Positions 40,996 through 49,546 of a stretch of DNA of 64,000 nt are shown piece after piece. The stretch covers positions 186,001-250,000 of the forward strand of contig NZ_QBKR01000001.1 in the NCBI RefSeq assembly GCF_003054245.1, given 5' to 3'. The translations under genes and the position numbers were made by a program. The notes under the pieces were generated by a model. That model searched no databases and had not been told where the DNA came from. It was given only the letters and a program-made list of their open reading frames with translations. The stretch's first letter is position 1. Each line of letters begins with the position of its first letter. This stretch comes from Melghirimyces profundicolus (lineage in GTDB: Bacteria; Bacillota; Bacilli; Thermoactinomycetales; DSM-45169).

Positions 40996-41261
40996 GGGAA
41001 TTCCTCCGTTCGAAGAATGGGGTTCCTTTTTACAGTCTCTCCACGGTTCCGAAGAGTTTTCGCCAAGGGGGGTTCTCATAAGCCCCTCGAGGGGTTGGCA
41101 AAGTCCATTGAAGAAAAGGTCGTCTAAACGACAGTTGTAGATCGTATTTCACATCCCGTTATCGTCAGCGGGAGTTTTTGTTTTAAAGTGAACTTGTTTC
41201 TTTATTGTATTTGTTTAGGGCAGGCTTTTAAAAAGTTGTTGTCATTGTAATAGTCAAAAAA

Positions 41262-41331
41262 GTAAACACTCACTTTTATGTTGACATCCGACGGGTTTAG
41301 GGAATACAGTGATAGGTGAGTAAGTGCTCAC
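41262..41331 (+). promoter_or_regulatory. Promoter and TetR-type operators of the ABC exporter operon
   Basis: TTGACA (41281-41286) and TACAGT (41305-41310) form the promoter with an 18-base spacer. GTGAG-TAAGTG-CTCAC (41316-41331) is an inverted repeat just downstream. GTAAACACTCACTT just upstream of the -35 is a near direct copy of GTAAGTGCTCACTT. Two related sites flanking a promoter fit repression by the TetR encoded at the end of the operon. Confidence 0.7.
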
Positions 41332-41350
41332 TTAACTGGGGGCGGAGAAG

Positions 41351-42649
41351 ATGTGGAAGCGGATCGGAGCGATGGTGCAAAAGGAGTTTATCCAGTTGCG
41401 GCGGGATCGGCGGACGCTGGCGATAATGATCATCTTGCCGGTTCTTTGGCTGGTGGCCTTCGGGTATGCCGTCAATTTCGACATCGATACGATCGATGTG
41501 GTGGTGGCGGACGAGGCGGATCACGCCGACAGCCAGGACGTGATCCGGCAAATTGAGGAGAATGAAGACTTCCATCTCAAGGGGAAGGCGACCCCTGGGG
41601 AAGGGAGATCGGAGCTGACCCGGGGGGAAGCCGACGTGTTGGTGATTATCCCCGAAGGTTACAATGGATTCTCCAGGGAAGAGGATGAGAAGCTGAAGGT
41701 GCAGGTGGACGGGAGCCGCCTGTTTTCGGCTCAATCCGCCTTAAGGAAAGTGAACGAATTTCTCCTTGACGTCCAAAAGGAAAACATGACCCAACTGCAG
41801 GATGAGATCCGGGAAGAGCTGGAACAGTCGGATGTGCCGACGCCGGATCTCTCCGGAAGCCCTGCCTTCGCCAAACTGCAGCGGGTGTTGCCGCCGCAAG
41901 AGCTGAGGCAATTTCAGGAGACCCTGAAAGATCAGGTGGAGAACAACGCCCGGGAACAGATGGATGCGCGGTTGGAAAAGATGGAGGAACTCTTTCCTGA
42001 TCCGGACCGGATGAAGCCGGAAGTGGATGTCCTCTTCAACCCGGACATCAAGAGCGTCAACTACATGATCCCCGGGCTGGTGGGACTCGTCCTGATCTTC
42101 GTTACCACCCTGATGACCGCCTTGGGGATTGTCCGGGAAAAAGAGCGGGGCACTCTGGAACAGCTGGTCGTCTCCCCGCTCCGCTCCTTCGAACTGATGC
42201 TGGGGAAACTCTTTCCCTACTTTCTGATCGCCGTGGTGGATTTTCTGCTGGTATTCTCGGTGGGCATCTTTCTCTTTGATGTTCCCTTCCGCGGGGAAGT
42301 CCTTCCGTTCCTGCTGGTGTCCCTTCTCTTCCTGACCGGATCGCTGGGAATGGGGCTGTTGGTGTCAATGGTTTCCCAGAACCAGCAGCAGGCGATGCAA
42401 TTGGCCGTTCTCACCCTGGTTCCCCAGTTCATCCTGTCCGGATTCGTGTTTCCGCTGGAGGCGATGCCCTGGGGGATCCGATGGGTGTCCTGTCTGATGC
42501 CCCTCACCTACTTCCTGCCGGTCAGCCGGGACGTGTTCCTCAAAGGGACGCACCCCTTCGACTACACCACGGAAGTGGCGGTGCTGGCGGTCTACGCCGT
42601 GCTGTTCCTCGGGGTGGCCGCACTCCGGTTCCGCCGCAGCCTGGGTTAA
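41351..42649 (+). CDS. ABC-2 type transporter permease (YhhJ/YbhR-like)
   Basis: 432 residues. An N-terminal helix (TLAIMIILPVLWLVAFGYAVNF) is followed by a ~220-residue extracytoplasmic, helix-rich region (EEDEKLKVQVDGSRLFSAQ, QLQDEIREELEQSD) and five C-terminal helices with PGLVGLVLIFVTTLMTALGIVREKERGTLEQLVVSPLRSFELMLGK. This is the exporter permease layout of YbhS/YbhR-type drug efflux systems. GGGGGCGGAGAAG precedes ATG 41351. It starts a four-gene operon with two ATPases and a TetR regulator. Confidence 0.9.
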   Translation: MWKRIGAMVQKEFIQLRRDRRTLAIMIILPVLWLVAFGYAVNFDIDTIDVVVADEADHADSQDVIRQIEENEDFHLKGKATPGEGRSELTRGEADVLVIIPEGYNGFSREEDEKLKVQVDGSRLFSAQSALRKVNEFLLDVQKENMTQLQDEIREELEQSDVPTPDLSGSPAFAKLQRVLPPQELRQFQETLKDQVENNAREQMDARLEKMEELFPDPDRMKPEVDVLFNPDIKSVNYMIPGLVGLVLIFVTTLMTALGIVREKERGTLEQLVVSPLRSFELMLGKLFPYFLIAVVDFLLVFSVGIFLFDVPFRGEVLPFLLVSLLFLTGSLGMGLLVSMVSQNQQQAMQLAVLTLVPQFILSGFVFPLEAMPWGIRWVSCLMPLTYFLPVSRDVFLKGTHPFDYTTEVAVLAVYAVLFLGVAALRFRRSLG

Positions 42650-42662
42650 GGGGAGGATGAAC

Positions 42663-43565
42663 ATGATTCGAATGAAACAGGTGACGAAACGGTACGGAAA
42701 CCAAACGGCGCTGGACGGAATCGATCTCACCCTGGGAGAGAGCGGGATTCATGGATTGGTCGGCCCCGACGGTGCGGGCAAGACCACCCTGATGAAGTTG
42801 GCCGCCGGCCTCTTGAAACCCACCCGGGGAAAGGTGGTGAGGGAACAGGGGACTTCTCTCGGTTACGTTCCCCAGAGCTTCGGGATGTACGAGGAGATGT
42901 CCGTGGCGGAAAACCTCCATTTTTACGGGCGATTGAACGGGCTTCCTCGCCGGGAGAGACAGGAGCGGATGGAGGAGCTTCTCCGTTGGACGGACCTGGC
43001 CCCCTTTGCAGACCGGGCAGCCGGTTCTCTCTCCGGGGGGATGAAGCAAAAACTGGCGATCGCGGCGGCGGTGTTGCACCGGCCGCACCTTTTGCTCCTC
43101 GATGAGCCCACCAACGGGGTGGACCCCCTCTCCCGGCGCGAAGTGTGGGAGCTGATCTGCTCGGTGATGCGACAGGGGACGCGGGTGTTTGTCTCCACCC
43201 AGTACCTGGAAGAAGCCCGTCATTGCGACCGGGTGATACTGCTCTTCCGGGGGCGGCTGTTGGCGGACCGGGAACCGGGGGCCTACCGGGAGGACTTTCC
43301 TTATCCCGTCTGGGTCGTCCGGGATGCAAGCTCCGTCCGGATGAAGTGGCTCCCCCGGCTGCGGGAGGAACCGGCGGTGGCCCAGGCGTATTCCCGGGGC
43401 ACGGACCTGGTGGTCTGGAGCCGGGATGCAGACAAAGTGCGACAGCTGCTGGAGGGGCTGAGCCGGGAGGAACAGGCGGGAAAAGTGGAAGCGGAAGCTC
43501 CCGGGTGGGAAGATGTCTTCTCCCGGTATATGATGGAAAACGGGAAGGAGGAAACGGCATGGTGA
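42663..43565 (+). CDS. ABC transporter ATP-binding protein 1
   Basis: 300 residues. Walker A is GPDGAGKTTLMKLAAGLL, Q-loop LGYVPQSFGMYEEMSV, signature LSGGMKQKLAIAAAVLHRP, and Walker B LLLLDEPTNGVDP. A ~85-residue C-terminal extension follows. GGGGAGG is six bases before ATG 42663. The next ATPase gene overlaps by seven bases. In Escherichia coli YbhF, two such ATPase domains are fused in one protein, so here the same pair is split into two genes. Confidence 0.92.
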   Translation: MIRMKQVTKRYGNQTALDGIDLTLGESGIHGLVGPDGAGKTTLMKLAAGLLKPTRGKVVREQGTSLGYVPQSFGMYEEMSVAENLHFYGRLNGLPRRERQERMEELLRWTDLAPFADRAAGSLSGGMKQKLAIAAAVLHRPHLLLLDEPTNGVDPLSRREVWELICSVMRQGTRVFVSTQYLEEARHCDRVILLFRGRLLADREPGAYREDFPYPVWVVRDASSVRMKWLPRLREEPAVAQAYSRGTDLVVWSRDADKVRQLLEGLSREEQAGKVEAEAPGWEDVFSRYMMENGKEETAW

Positions 43566-44320
43566 TCCGGCTGGATTCGCTGACCAAACGCTTCGGCGCC
43601 TTCACCGCCGTCGACGGCGTCTCCTTGGAAGTGAAGGAGGGGGAAGTTTGCGGACTGATCGGGGCCAACGGAGCCGGAAAGACCACCCTGATCCGGATGA
43701 TTTGCGGCATTTTACGCCCCACCCGGGGAGAGGGGAGCGTATTGGGGTATGATATCGTGAAGGAGCGGGATGCGATCCGCCACCGGATCGGGTACATGTC
43801 CCAGAAGTTCTCCCTTTATTCCGACATGACAGTGGAAGAAAACCTCCGTTTTTTTGCCGGGTTGTATCCGGTGAAAGGATCTTCCGCCGATCGGGTGGAA
43901 GAACTTCTGGAACGCTTTGATCTGGAAGAGATGAAGAAACAACGGGTGGAGAACCTGGCCGGGGGTTGGCGGCAACGCGTCGCCTTCGCCTCTTCCATGA
44001 TCCACTCTCCGTCCCTGTTGATCCTGGATGAACCGACCAGTGGGGTGGATCCGGTCACCCGGCGTTCCTTCTGGGACCTTTTGTACGGATTGGCGGAAGA
44101 GGGAACCACGGTGCTGGTCACCACCCATTACATGAGTGAGGCGGAACAGTGTGACCGGGTAGCCATGCTGAACCGGGGGCGGCTCGTGGCGGAAGGGACC
44201 GTTCCCGATTTGCGGAACCGTTTTGCCGAAATTCTTCACACTCCACGCCCCACATTGGAAGGCATCTTCATCCATACGACCGGGGAGGGAAGCGCGGATG
44301 ACAACCGAGCAAGAGGATGA
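43559..44320 (+). CDS. ABC transporter ATP-binding protein 2
   Basis: 253 residues. Walker A GANGAGKTTLIRMICGILRP, Q-loop IGYMSQKFSLYSDMTVEENL, signature LAGGWRQRVAFASSMIHSP (GGWRQR instead of the usual SGGMKQ) and Walker B LLILDEPTSGVDP. AAGGAGGAAACGGC precedes ATG 43559, inside the end of ATPase 1. Its own 3' end overlaps the TetR gene by 23 bases. It should form a heterodimer with ATPase 1 to drive the permease at 41351. Confidence 0.92.
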   Translation: MVIRLDSLTKRFGAFTAVDGVSLEVKEGEVCGLIGANGAGKTTLIRMICGILRPTRGEGSVLGYDIVKERDAIRHRIGYMSQKFSLYSDMTVEENLRFFAGLYPVKGSSADRVEELLERFDLEEMKKQRVENLAGGWRQRVAFASSMIHSPSLLILDEPTSGVDPVTRRSFWDLLYGLAEEGTTVLVTTHYMSEAEQCDRVAMLNRGRLVAEGTVPDLRNRFAEILHTPRPTLEGIFIHTTGEGSADDNRARG

Positions 44321-45008
44321 GAAGAGCTGGGAGGAATGGATCCGGCTCGTCGCCGAAGAATACGGGCTCAACCTGGAAAAGAAAGACCGGGAGACGGAGA
44401 AGCAGAAACGGATCCTGGAAGCGGCGATGCACATCTTTTCCGAGCGGGGTTTCGAAGGGGCTTCCACCAGCGCCATCGCCGAGCGGGCCCAAGTGGCGGA
44501 GGCGACCATCTTCAAACACTACCGTTCCAAAAAAGGCCTCCTCCTCCACCTGGTGATTCCGGCCATCTCCCGGGTGGCCACCCCCTTTATCCTCCGCCCT
44601 GTACTGAAGATCCTGGACCAGGACAAACCCTCTGAGGAACTGTTTCGCGAATTGTACGCCGACCGGGTCCGGCTGGTGGAACGGAATTGGAAAAAGATCA
44701 AAATCATCGTGGTGGAGAGCCTGTTTCAGCCGGAGTTGCGGGAAGCGCTTCAGGATCATGTGGCCCGCTCCATTTACGAGGTGATGTCGGAGCGGATCGG
44801 TGATTGGCAACGGGAGGGGCGGCTCCGGGACGATCTCCCCACCCACGTGGTCGCCCGGAGCATCCTCTCCATCGGGATCGGCTATTTGTTGGCCAAAAAC
44901 ATCTTTCCCCGATATTTGGCCCAGGGGGAGGAAGAACAGGAACTGGCCTGGATGGCGGAGGTGCTCCTCCACGGGATTGCGGGGCCGAAGGAGAAAGAGG
45001 AAGGTTGA
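44298..45008 (+). CDS. TetR-family transcriptional regulator
   Basis: 236 residues. A ~35-residue acidic N-terminal extension (TTEQEDEKSWEEWIRLVAEE) precedes the helix-turn-helix (KRILEAAMHIFSERGFEGASTSAIAERAQVAEATIFKHYRSKKGLL), followed by a helical ligand-binding domain. GGGAGGGAAGCGG precedes ATG 44298. Placement at the end of the exporter operon parallels CecR with ybhFSR in E. coli, and inverted/direct repeats around the operon promoter (41262-41331) are probable binding sites. The inducer is probably a drug or cell-stress compound exported by the system. Confidence 0.9.
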   Translation: MTTEQEDEKSWEEWIRLVAEEYGLNLEKKDRETEKQKRILEAAMHIFSERGFEGASTSAIAERAQVAEATIFKHYRSKKGLLLHLVIPAISRVATPFILRPVLKILDQDKPSEELFRELYADRVRLVERNWKKIKIIVVESLFQPELREALQDHVARSIYEVMSERIGDWQREGRLRDDLPTHVVARSILSIGIGYLLAKNIFPRYLAQGEEEQELAWMAEVLLHGIAGPKEKEEG

Positions 45009-45145
45009 TCCGGCCCCGTTTTCCTTTCCTATTCCAAATCGTAATCAATCACAACGCTTCTGGACAGATTCGGGATTTTCCAGTTACGGTGCTTCCCTAA
45101 TTGACCGAATAATTTATTTGATCTTGGATGGAAAGGGCGTTTGGA

Positions 45146-45760
45146 ATGGACTATCAGGCTTTTCGCAAGATATTTTGGGGATTTATCATGATTTTCATGG
45201 ATTTTTATATTCAGTTGGCCAGTGGGAGGGTGGATGTCATTCCCGATGTGGCGGGCTGGGGGCTCATCATTTACGGTCTCGGGTTACTGGCCGGCAGTCA
45301 CCCTCCCTTCAGAAGGGTCCGGGTATTGGCGATTGTGTTGTTGGCCTCTTCCTTCATTGATTTTTTACAGAATATTTTCTCCCCTGTTTCTCCTCCGATG
45401 TTTCTGTTTCCGCCTCTGTCGGATCAAAACAGGATGACCCTTATCATTCAAACGACGGTTTATTTGCTGAATGTGGTTTTTATCCACACTTTGTGCAGGG
45501 GAATCTCCGATTGGGCACAAAACCGGGACCTGGGTGATTCCGGTCGGTTGGGGAAGGGTACGATAACATCGGGAAGATGGTTTCTTTGGCTCTCAGGGAT
45601 CCTATTTATTCTCCTCCCCTTCTCTCTGTTGGGAGGCAACTGGATCCCACCCACCTTCACTGTTTTGCTGCTCACCGCATCTATATTGTATTTGACCGTT
45701 GTGGCCCTTGTTTGGCGGGCCGGAACCTTGTCCCGGGAGGCGGAAAACAAAAGCTGCTGA
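45146..45760 (+). CDS. Hypothetical membrane protein
   Basis: 204 residues with five to six hydrophobic helices (IFWGFIMIFMDFYIQLASG, VAGWGLIIYGLGLLAG, VLAIVLLASSFIDFLQNIF, TLIIQTTVYLLNVVFIHTL, WFLWLSGILFILLPFSLLGG, FTVLLLTASILYLTVVALVW). I do not recognise a family. GGAAAGGG upstream of ATG 45146 is a moderate ribosome site. It follows the TetR gene by 137 bases and may be a separate transcript. Confidence 0.7.
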   Translation: MDYQAFRKIFWGFIMIFMDFYIQLASGRVDVIPDVAGWGLIIYGLGLLAGSHPPFRRVRVLAIVLLASSFIDFLQNIFSPVSPPMFLFPPLSDQNRMTLIIQTTVYLLNVVFIHTLCRGISDWAQNRDLGDSGRLGKGTITSGRWFLWLSGILFILLPFSLLGGNWIPPTFTVLLLTASILYLTVVALVWRAGTLSREAENKSC

Positions 45761-45782
45761 CACGGATCTTCGGTCAGCAGTC
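45752..45782 (+). terminator. Possible terminator
   Basis: CTGCTGAC and GTCAGCAG form a stem around ACGGATCTTCG, followed by TCTTCGG. The T-run is poor. It lies between convergent genes. Confidence 0.45.
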
Positions 45783-45796
45783 TTCGGTCTTTGTGT

Positions 45797-46668
45797 TTAT
45801 ACCGCGCTCGTTTTCCCGCTTAAAAACGCTTCGGCCATCTCCGCGAAGGCCTCGAGGGCCGGGGAGGGATAGGGGTCGCGTCGGCGGAGGAGGACGGTGG
45901 GAACCCGGGCGAAGGGATCCGGCAGGGGGTGGAGGTGAAGGTCTCCGTCACGGAGCCAGTGTTCCGTTGCGGAGCGGGTCAGGACGCCGGTACCCATCCC
46001 GGCCCGGGCGCAGCCGAGGATGGCTTCGAAGGTGCCGAATTCCATCAGCCGGAAAGGGAGGGTGCCGGTGTGCCGCAGCCAACTTTCCAGCCGGGCCCGG
46101 TAGGTGCATCCGGAACCGAAGACCAGAAAGGTTCGGAGACCGGACGGATTCAATTGAGAATGAAGATGGACCAGGACGAGTTCTTCCTCCAGGAGCGGGA
46201 TGCATTCCAAATCGGGACGGTTCACCGGGCCGGCGACCAGGGCACAGTCCAAGGTTCCGTTTCGAACCTTCTCTGTCAATTCCATTGAGGAATCGGTGAT
46301 GAGGGACATCTCCACCCCCGGATACCGCCGGTGGAACCGTGTAAGCAGGGGAGGGAGTCGGACCCCTGCGGTGGATTCCGTGGCCCCGATGGCCAGGGGG
46401 CCCGAGGGGGTGCGGGAGTGGCGAAGACGACGGGAAGCCTCCTCCGTCAGGTCGAGGATCCGAAGGGCATAATCTCCAGGGAACGGCCGGCAGAAGTCAA
46501 TGTGACCCCCCGGCTGTGCCGGTGAAACAGGGTGGTGGCGAGTTCCTCTTCCAGCCGGCGGATGCGGGCGGTGACATTGGACTGGACATAGCCCAACTCT
46601 TTTGCCGCCCGGGAGATATTCCCCGTTTCCGCCACCTTGCGGAACACCTTCAGGTCCTGCAGTTCCAA
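45797..46668 (-). pseudogene. LysR-family regulator disrupted by a single-base frameshift
   Basis: The N-terminal part from TTG 46668 ([51 protein letters not shown]) is a LysR helix-turn-helix. The same protein continues in another frame as [20 protein letters not shown] through MEMSLITDSSMELTEKVRNG to the end. The change of frame falls at about 46474-46478, where CTGGAGATTATG lacks one base compared with a continuous reading. Adding one base restores a 290-residue protein, the normal LysR length. AAAGGAGAGG precedes TTG 46668. It is divergent from the MFS gene it probably regulated. Real mutation or assembly error cannot be told apart here. Confidence 0.85.
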
Positions 46669-46782
46669 AGGTACGACCTCTCCTTTCCTTCGGGTATCAT
46701 GTTTATTGATATCAGAGTTCATATGTGATCATTTTACACGATGGATGACCCTGCTTACCATAAAAAGGAGGGGGGTCATCGG

Positions 46783-48012
46783 ATGAAAAACTCGTGGGAA
46801 AACCCTCACCGATGGGGCATGTTGGGGCTCGCCACGGCCGTGCAAACCGGTGCCACTTTGGTCACTTACGGAGTGGGACCGCTGTCGGCCGTCTGGCAAC
46901 AGGAATTCGGATGGACCCGGCTGCAAGCGGGTCTGTTGATGTCGGCGGTCCAATTGGGGCCGCTTCTCTCCATGATCTGGGTGGGGAGGATGTTGGATCG
47001 TGACGGGGAACGGGGATGGGTCGGCGGGGGGGCCGTTCTCTTGGGTTTGTCGGTTTTGACGACCATGTGGGGGACCGGTTTTTCGGCCTTTCTCCTCTGT
47101 CTGGCGCTGACCGGTCTCCTGTACGGAACAGCCCAGCCCGGGGGTAGCCGGGCGGTTGCCCGCTGGTTTGGGGACCGGGAGAGGGGGTTGGCCATGGGAA
47201 TTCGCCAGACCGGGATCCCACTCGGCGGGGCGCTGGCCGGCCTCGCGCTCCCCTTTTTCTCCCGAGTGTACGGTTGGGAGGCGGGGGTGGGGTTTCAGGC
47301 TTCGGTCTCCATTCTCTGTGGACTCGCTTTTTTGATCTTTTACCGGGAGCCTTCGGTCTGCAACCCCCCGAAACAGTCGATCCCTCCCCTGGGCGAGAGT
47401 TTCCGGGCGGTGTTGGGGGCACCCTCACTGGTTCCGGTTTTGGTTTCCGGAATCGCTCTCGTCTCCCTGCAGATGGTCCTTGTCACCCATTGGGTGTCGT
47501 ATGTTTCGGAACGGGCCGGATGTTCCCTGGAAGAGGGGGGGCGGCTGTTGTCCCTTCTGTTGGTCTCCGGTGCCGCCGGCCGGGTACTTCTTCCCTGGGT
47601 GAGCGACCGAACGGACAAGGGACGGCAACCCTTTTTGCTTCTCTGTTTGGCGGCCTGCGGTGCTGGAGTTTGGGTGATACCGTTCCTATCGTGGCAAGGG
47701 GGATGGATTTTTCTTTCCCTTTGGATCGGCTTTTTCGGACTCGGGTGGTACAGCTTGTTTTTGGTACAGGTGGCGGAAGCCGTGGAAGATCAAACGGTGG
47801 GGTTCGCGGTGGGCTTTGCCCTCACGGTGAACCAGATCGGGATTATCCTGGCCCCGGTGCTTTTCGGCTGGCTCGCGGATACGAGCAGTTACGGAGTCGC
47901 CTGGGGAGCGGTGGGGGCGGGGCTGACAGGAGCGGGATTCTTCCAAGGACGGGAATGTTTTCGATCCTTCAGTTCCAGTGGGGGGCGAAAAAAAGAGGGT
48001 CGGCTCCTGTAA
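46783..48012 (+). CDS. MFS transporter (cyanate/CynX or nitrate-like group)
   Basis: 409 residues with 12 helices. RWGMLGLATAVQTGATLVTYG, AQPGGSRAVARWFGDRERGLAMGIRQTGIPLGGALAGLALP (the loop 4-5 motif) and LLLVSGAAGRVLLPWVSDRTDKGRQPF (the motif after helix 8) are visible. Substrate unknown. AAGGAGGGGGG precedes ATG 46783; the earlier ATG at 46741 has no ribosome site. It is divergent from the LysR-type gene, 114 bases away, so its expression would be affected if that regulator is truly broken. Confidence 0.85.
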   Translation: MKNSWENPHRWGMLGLATAVQTGATLVTYGVGPLSAVWQQEFGWTRLQAGLLMSAVQLGPLLSMIWVGRMLDRDGERGWVGGGAVLLGLSVLTTMWGTGFSAFLLCLALTGLLYGTAQPGGSRAVARWFGDRERGLAMGIRQTGIPLGGALAGLALPFFSRVYGWEAGVGFQASVSILCGLAFLIFYREPSVCNPPKQSIPPLGESFRAVLGAPSLVPVLVSGIALVSLQMVLVTHWVSYVSERAGCSLEEGGRLLSLLLVSGAAGRVLLPWVSDRTDKGRQPFLLLCLAACGAGVWVIPFLSWQGGWIFLSLWIGFFGLGWYSLFLVQVAEAVEDQTVGFAVGFALTVNQIGIILAPVLFGWLADTSSYGVAWGAVGAGLTGAGFFQGRECFRSFSSSGGRKKEGRLL

Positions 48013-48022
48013 CGGAGTGGAA

Positions 48023-48060
48023 ACCGGTCCGTTTTGGGCCGGTGAATTTTTTTCTTTTTT
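48023..48060 (+). terminator. Rho-independent terminator
   Basis: ACCGGTCC-GTTTTG-GGCCGGT (one mismatch) followed by GAATTTTTTTCTTTTTTT. Confidence 0.75.
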
Positions 48061-48107
48061 TATTTGAATCTGGGAGGAAAAAGGAAAGGAGTGACGAATA
48101 AAATGAA

Positions 48108-48180
48108 TGAAAACGCTTTCCATCGCCCGCAGGAGACAATCGCCGTTTTTTTATGGTTGGTTGCGCAAACGGTTGCATGA
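48108..48180 (+). promoter_or_regulatory. Cre-like and MalR-type operators upstream of the maltodextrin operon
   Basis: TGAAAACGCTTTCC (48108-48121) fits the CcpA cre consensus except the last base. GCAAACGGTTGC at about 48164-48175 is an inverted repeat of LacI/MalR type. Both lie within 100 bases of the binding-protein gene. The similar TGAAAACGTTTGCA before the MalR-like gene at 60481 suggests a shared regulator. Confidence 0.65.
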
Positions 48181-48203
48181 ACATCAAAAGGGGGTTAAAC
48201 GTG

Positions 48204-49466
48204 ATGAAGTGGAACAAATGGTTGCCCATGGCGATGGTTCTGGTTCTCGCCGTGGGCGTGCTGGCCGCCTGCGGTCCCCAGAGGGACGCCGATCAGACCC
48301 AAAAGGAAGCCGGCAAGGAAGAGAAGCCGAAGGAGCTGGTGATCTGGGCCAATAAGGATTCCGATGAGCTGGCCAGTACGAAAAAACTGGCGAAGCGGTA
48401 TCAGGAAAAGAGCGGGATCAAGGTGAAAGTGGTGGGTCAGGATATGTTGAAGATGCAGGACAAACTGAATCTGGACGGACCCGCGGGAAAAGGGCCGGAT
48501 TTGGTGACTTGGCCCCATGACCGGATCGGGGAAGCTGTCATTACCGGCCTGATCCAACCGATCGAGGTCAGCCAGGACGTGGTGGACCAATACAGCGAGT
48601 CCTCAATCAAAGCGCTGACCTACAAAGGAAAGCTGTACGGTTTGCCCAAGGTGACGGAAAGCATCGCGTTGTATTACAACAAGGATCTGATCAAAGAGCC
48701 CCCGAAAACCTGGGAAGAACTTGTGGAATACGCCAAGGAGAATACGGAACCTTCCCAAAAGAAATACGGACTGCTGTTTGAAGGGGAGAACTTCTACTAC
48801 GATTATTTCCTGTTCCGCGCATATGGCGGCTACATCTTCAAAGAAGAAAACGGCAAGTTCAACACCCAGAAGGTCGGGTTGAACAACGAAGGTTCGAAAA
48901 AAGCCGGAATAGAGATCGAAGAATTGTACAAAAACAAACTGATACCGAAAGGGATCAAGGCTGACACCGTAAACGGCCTGTTCAAAGAGGGGAAAGTGGC
49001 CATGGTGATCAACGGTCCGTGGGCGCTCAGCGACTACAGAGGGGCAAAAGTCAATTTCGGTGTTGCACCGCTTCCCAAAATAAATGGCGAGAACGCCCAG
49101 GCTTTTATTGGTGTGAAGGGCTGGTATCTGTCCAACTTCAGCAAGCATAAGGAAGCGGCCACCGAACTGATTCAGTTTATGACCAGCAAAGAGTCCCTCA
49201 AATCCCGTTACCAGGATACGGGGGACATTCCGCCGCACAAAGACCTGATCGAAGATCCGGTGATCAAAGAGGATCCCGCTGTTAAAGCCTTTGCCGAACA
49301 AGCGGGCTACGGAAATCCGATGCCGAACATACCGGAGATGGGACAGGTATGGGAGCCGATCAACAACGCCCTCGCCTTCATCGCACAGGGCAAGCAAAAA
49401 CCGGAAAAGGCGTTGGATGACGCAGTCAAGCTGATCGAAGAGAAAATCAAAGCACAAAAGCAGTAG
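48204..49466 (+). CDS. Maltodextrin-binding lipoprotein (MalE/MdxE-like)
   Basis: 420 residues. Lipoprotein signal (KWNKWLPMAMVLVLAVGVLA) with lipobox VLAAC, then the family core KELVIWANKDSD, GPDLVTWPHDRIGEAVITGL, YGLPKVTESIALYYNKDLIKEPPKTW and INGPWALSDYRGAKVNFGVAPLP. GPDLV(T/I)W-HDR-GE is typical of maltose/maltodextrin-binding proteins. AAGGGGG precedes GTG/ATG at 48201/48204; I take ATG. It leads a run with MalF, MalG and two starch-oligosaccharide hydrolases. No ATPase gene is present, as in Bacillus where MsmX serves. Confidence 0.92.
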   Translation: MKWNKWLPMAMVLVLAVGVLAACGPQRDADQTQKEAGKEEKPKELVIWANKDSDELASTKKLAKRYQEKSGIKVKVVGQDMLKMQDKLNLDGPAGKGPDLVTWPHDRIGEAVITGLIQPIEVSQDVVDQYSESSIKALTYKGKLYGLPKVTESIALYYNKDLIKEPPKTWEELVEYAKENTEPSQKKYGLLFEGENFYYDYFLFRAYGGYIFKEENGKFNTQKVGLNNEGSKKAGIEIEELYKNKLIPKGIKADTVNGLFKEGKVAMVINGPWALSDYRGAKVNFGVAPLPKINGENAQAFIGVKGWYLSNFSKHKEAATELIQFMTSKESLKSRYQDTGDIPPHKDLIEDPVIKEDPAVKAFAEQAGYGNPMPNIPEMGQVWEPINNALAFIAQGKQKPEKALDDAVKLIEEKIKAQKQ

Positions 49467-49546
49467 TTAACCAAGGGGCGGCGCAGTGGGTTTTTGACCT
49501 GGGGCGCCTCTCCTCTTCCTATTTATGAATCGAAAGGGGGAGACGG

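Noticed and set aside
41156-41185. Hairpin TCCCG...CGGGA followed by AGTTTTTGTTTT
   Set aside because: It is terminator-like, but the stem is only five bases and no plus-strand gene ends before it.
43145-43558. A long upstream extension of the second ATPase gene open in the same frame
   Set aside because: It lies inside ATPase 1 in another frame, is Gly/Pro/Arg-rich, and a clear AAGGAGG plus ATG 43559 marks the real start.
48103-48180. A 25-codon ORF (begins MNENAFHRPQ) with an upstream AAAGGAG before the malE-like gene
   Set aside because: It covers the cre-like and MalR-like operators, has no family resemblance, and is best seen as chance in regulatory DNA.
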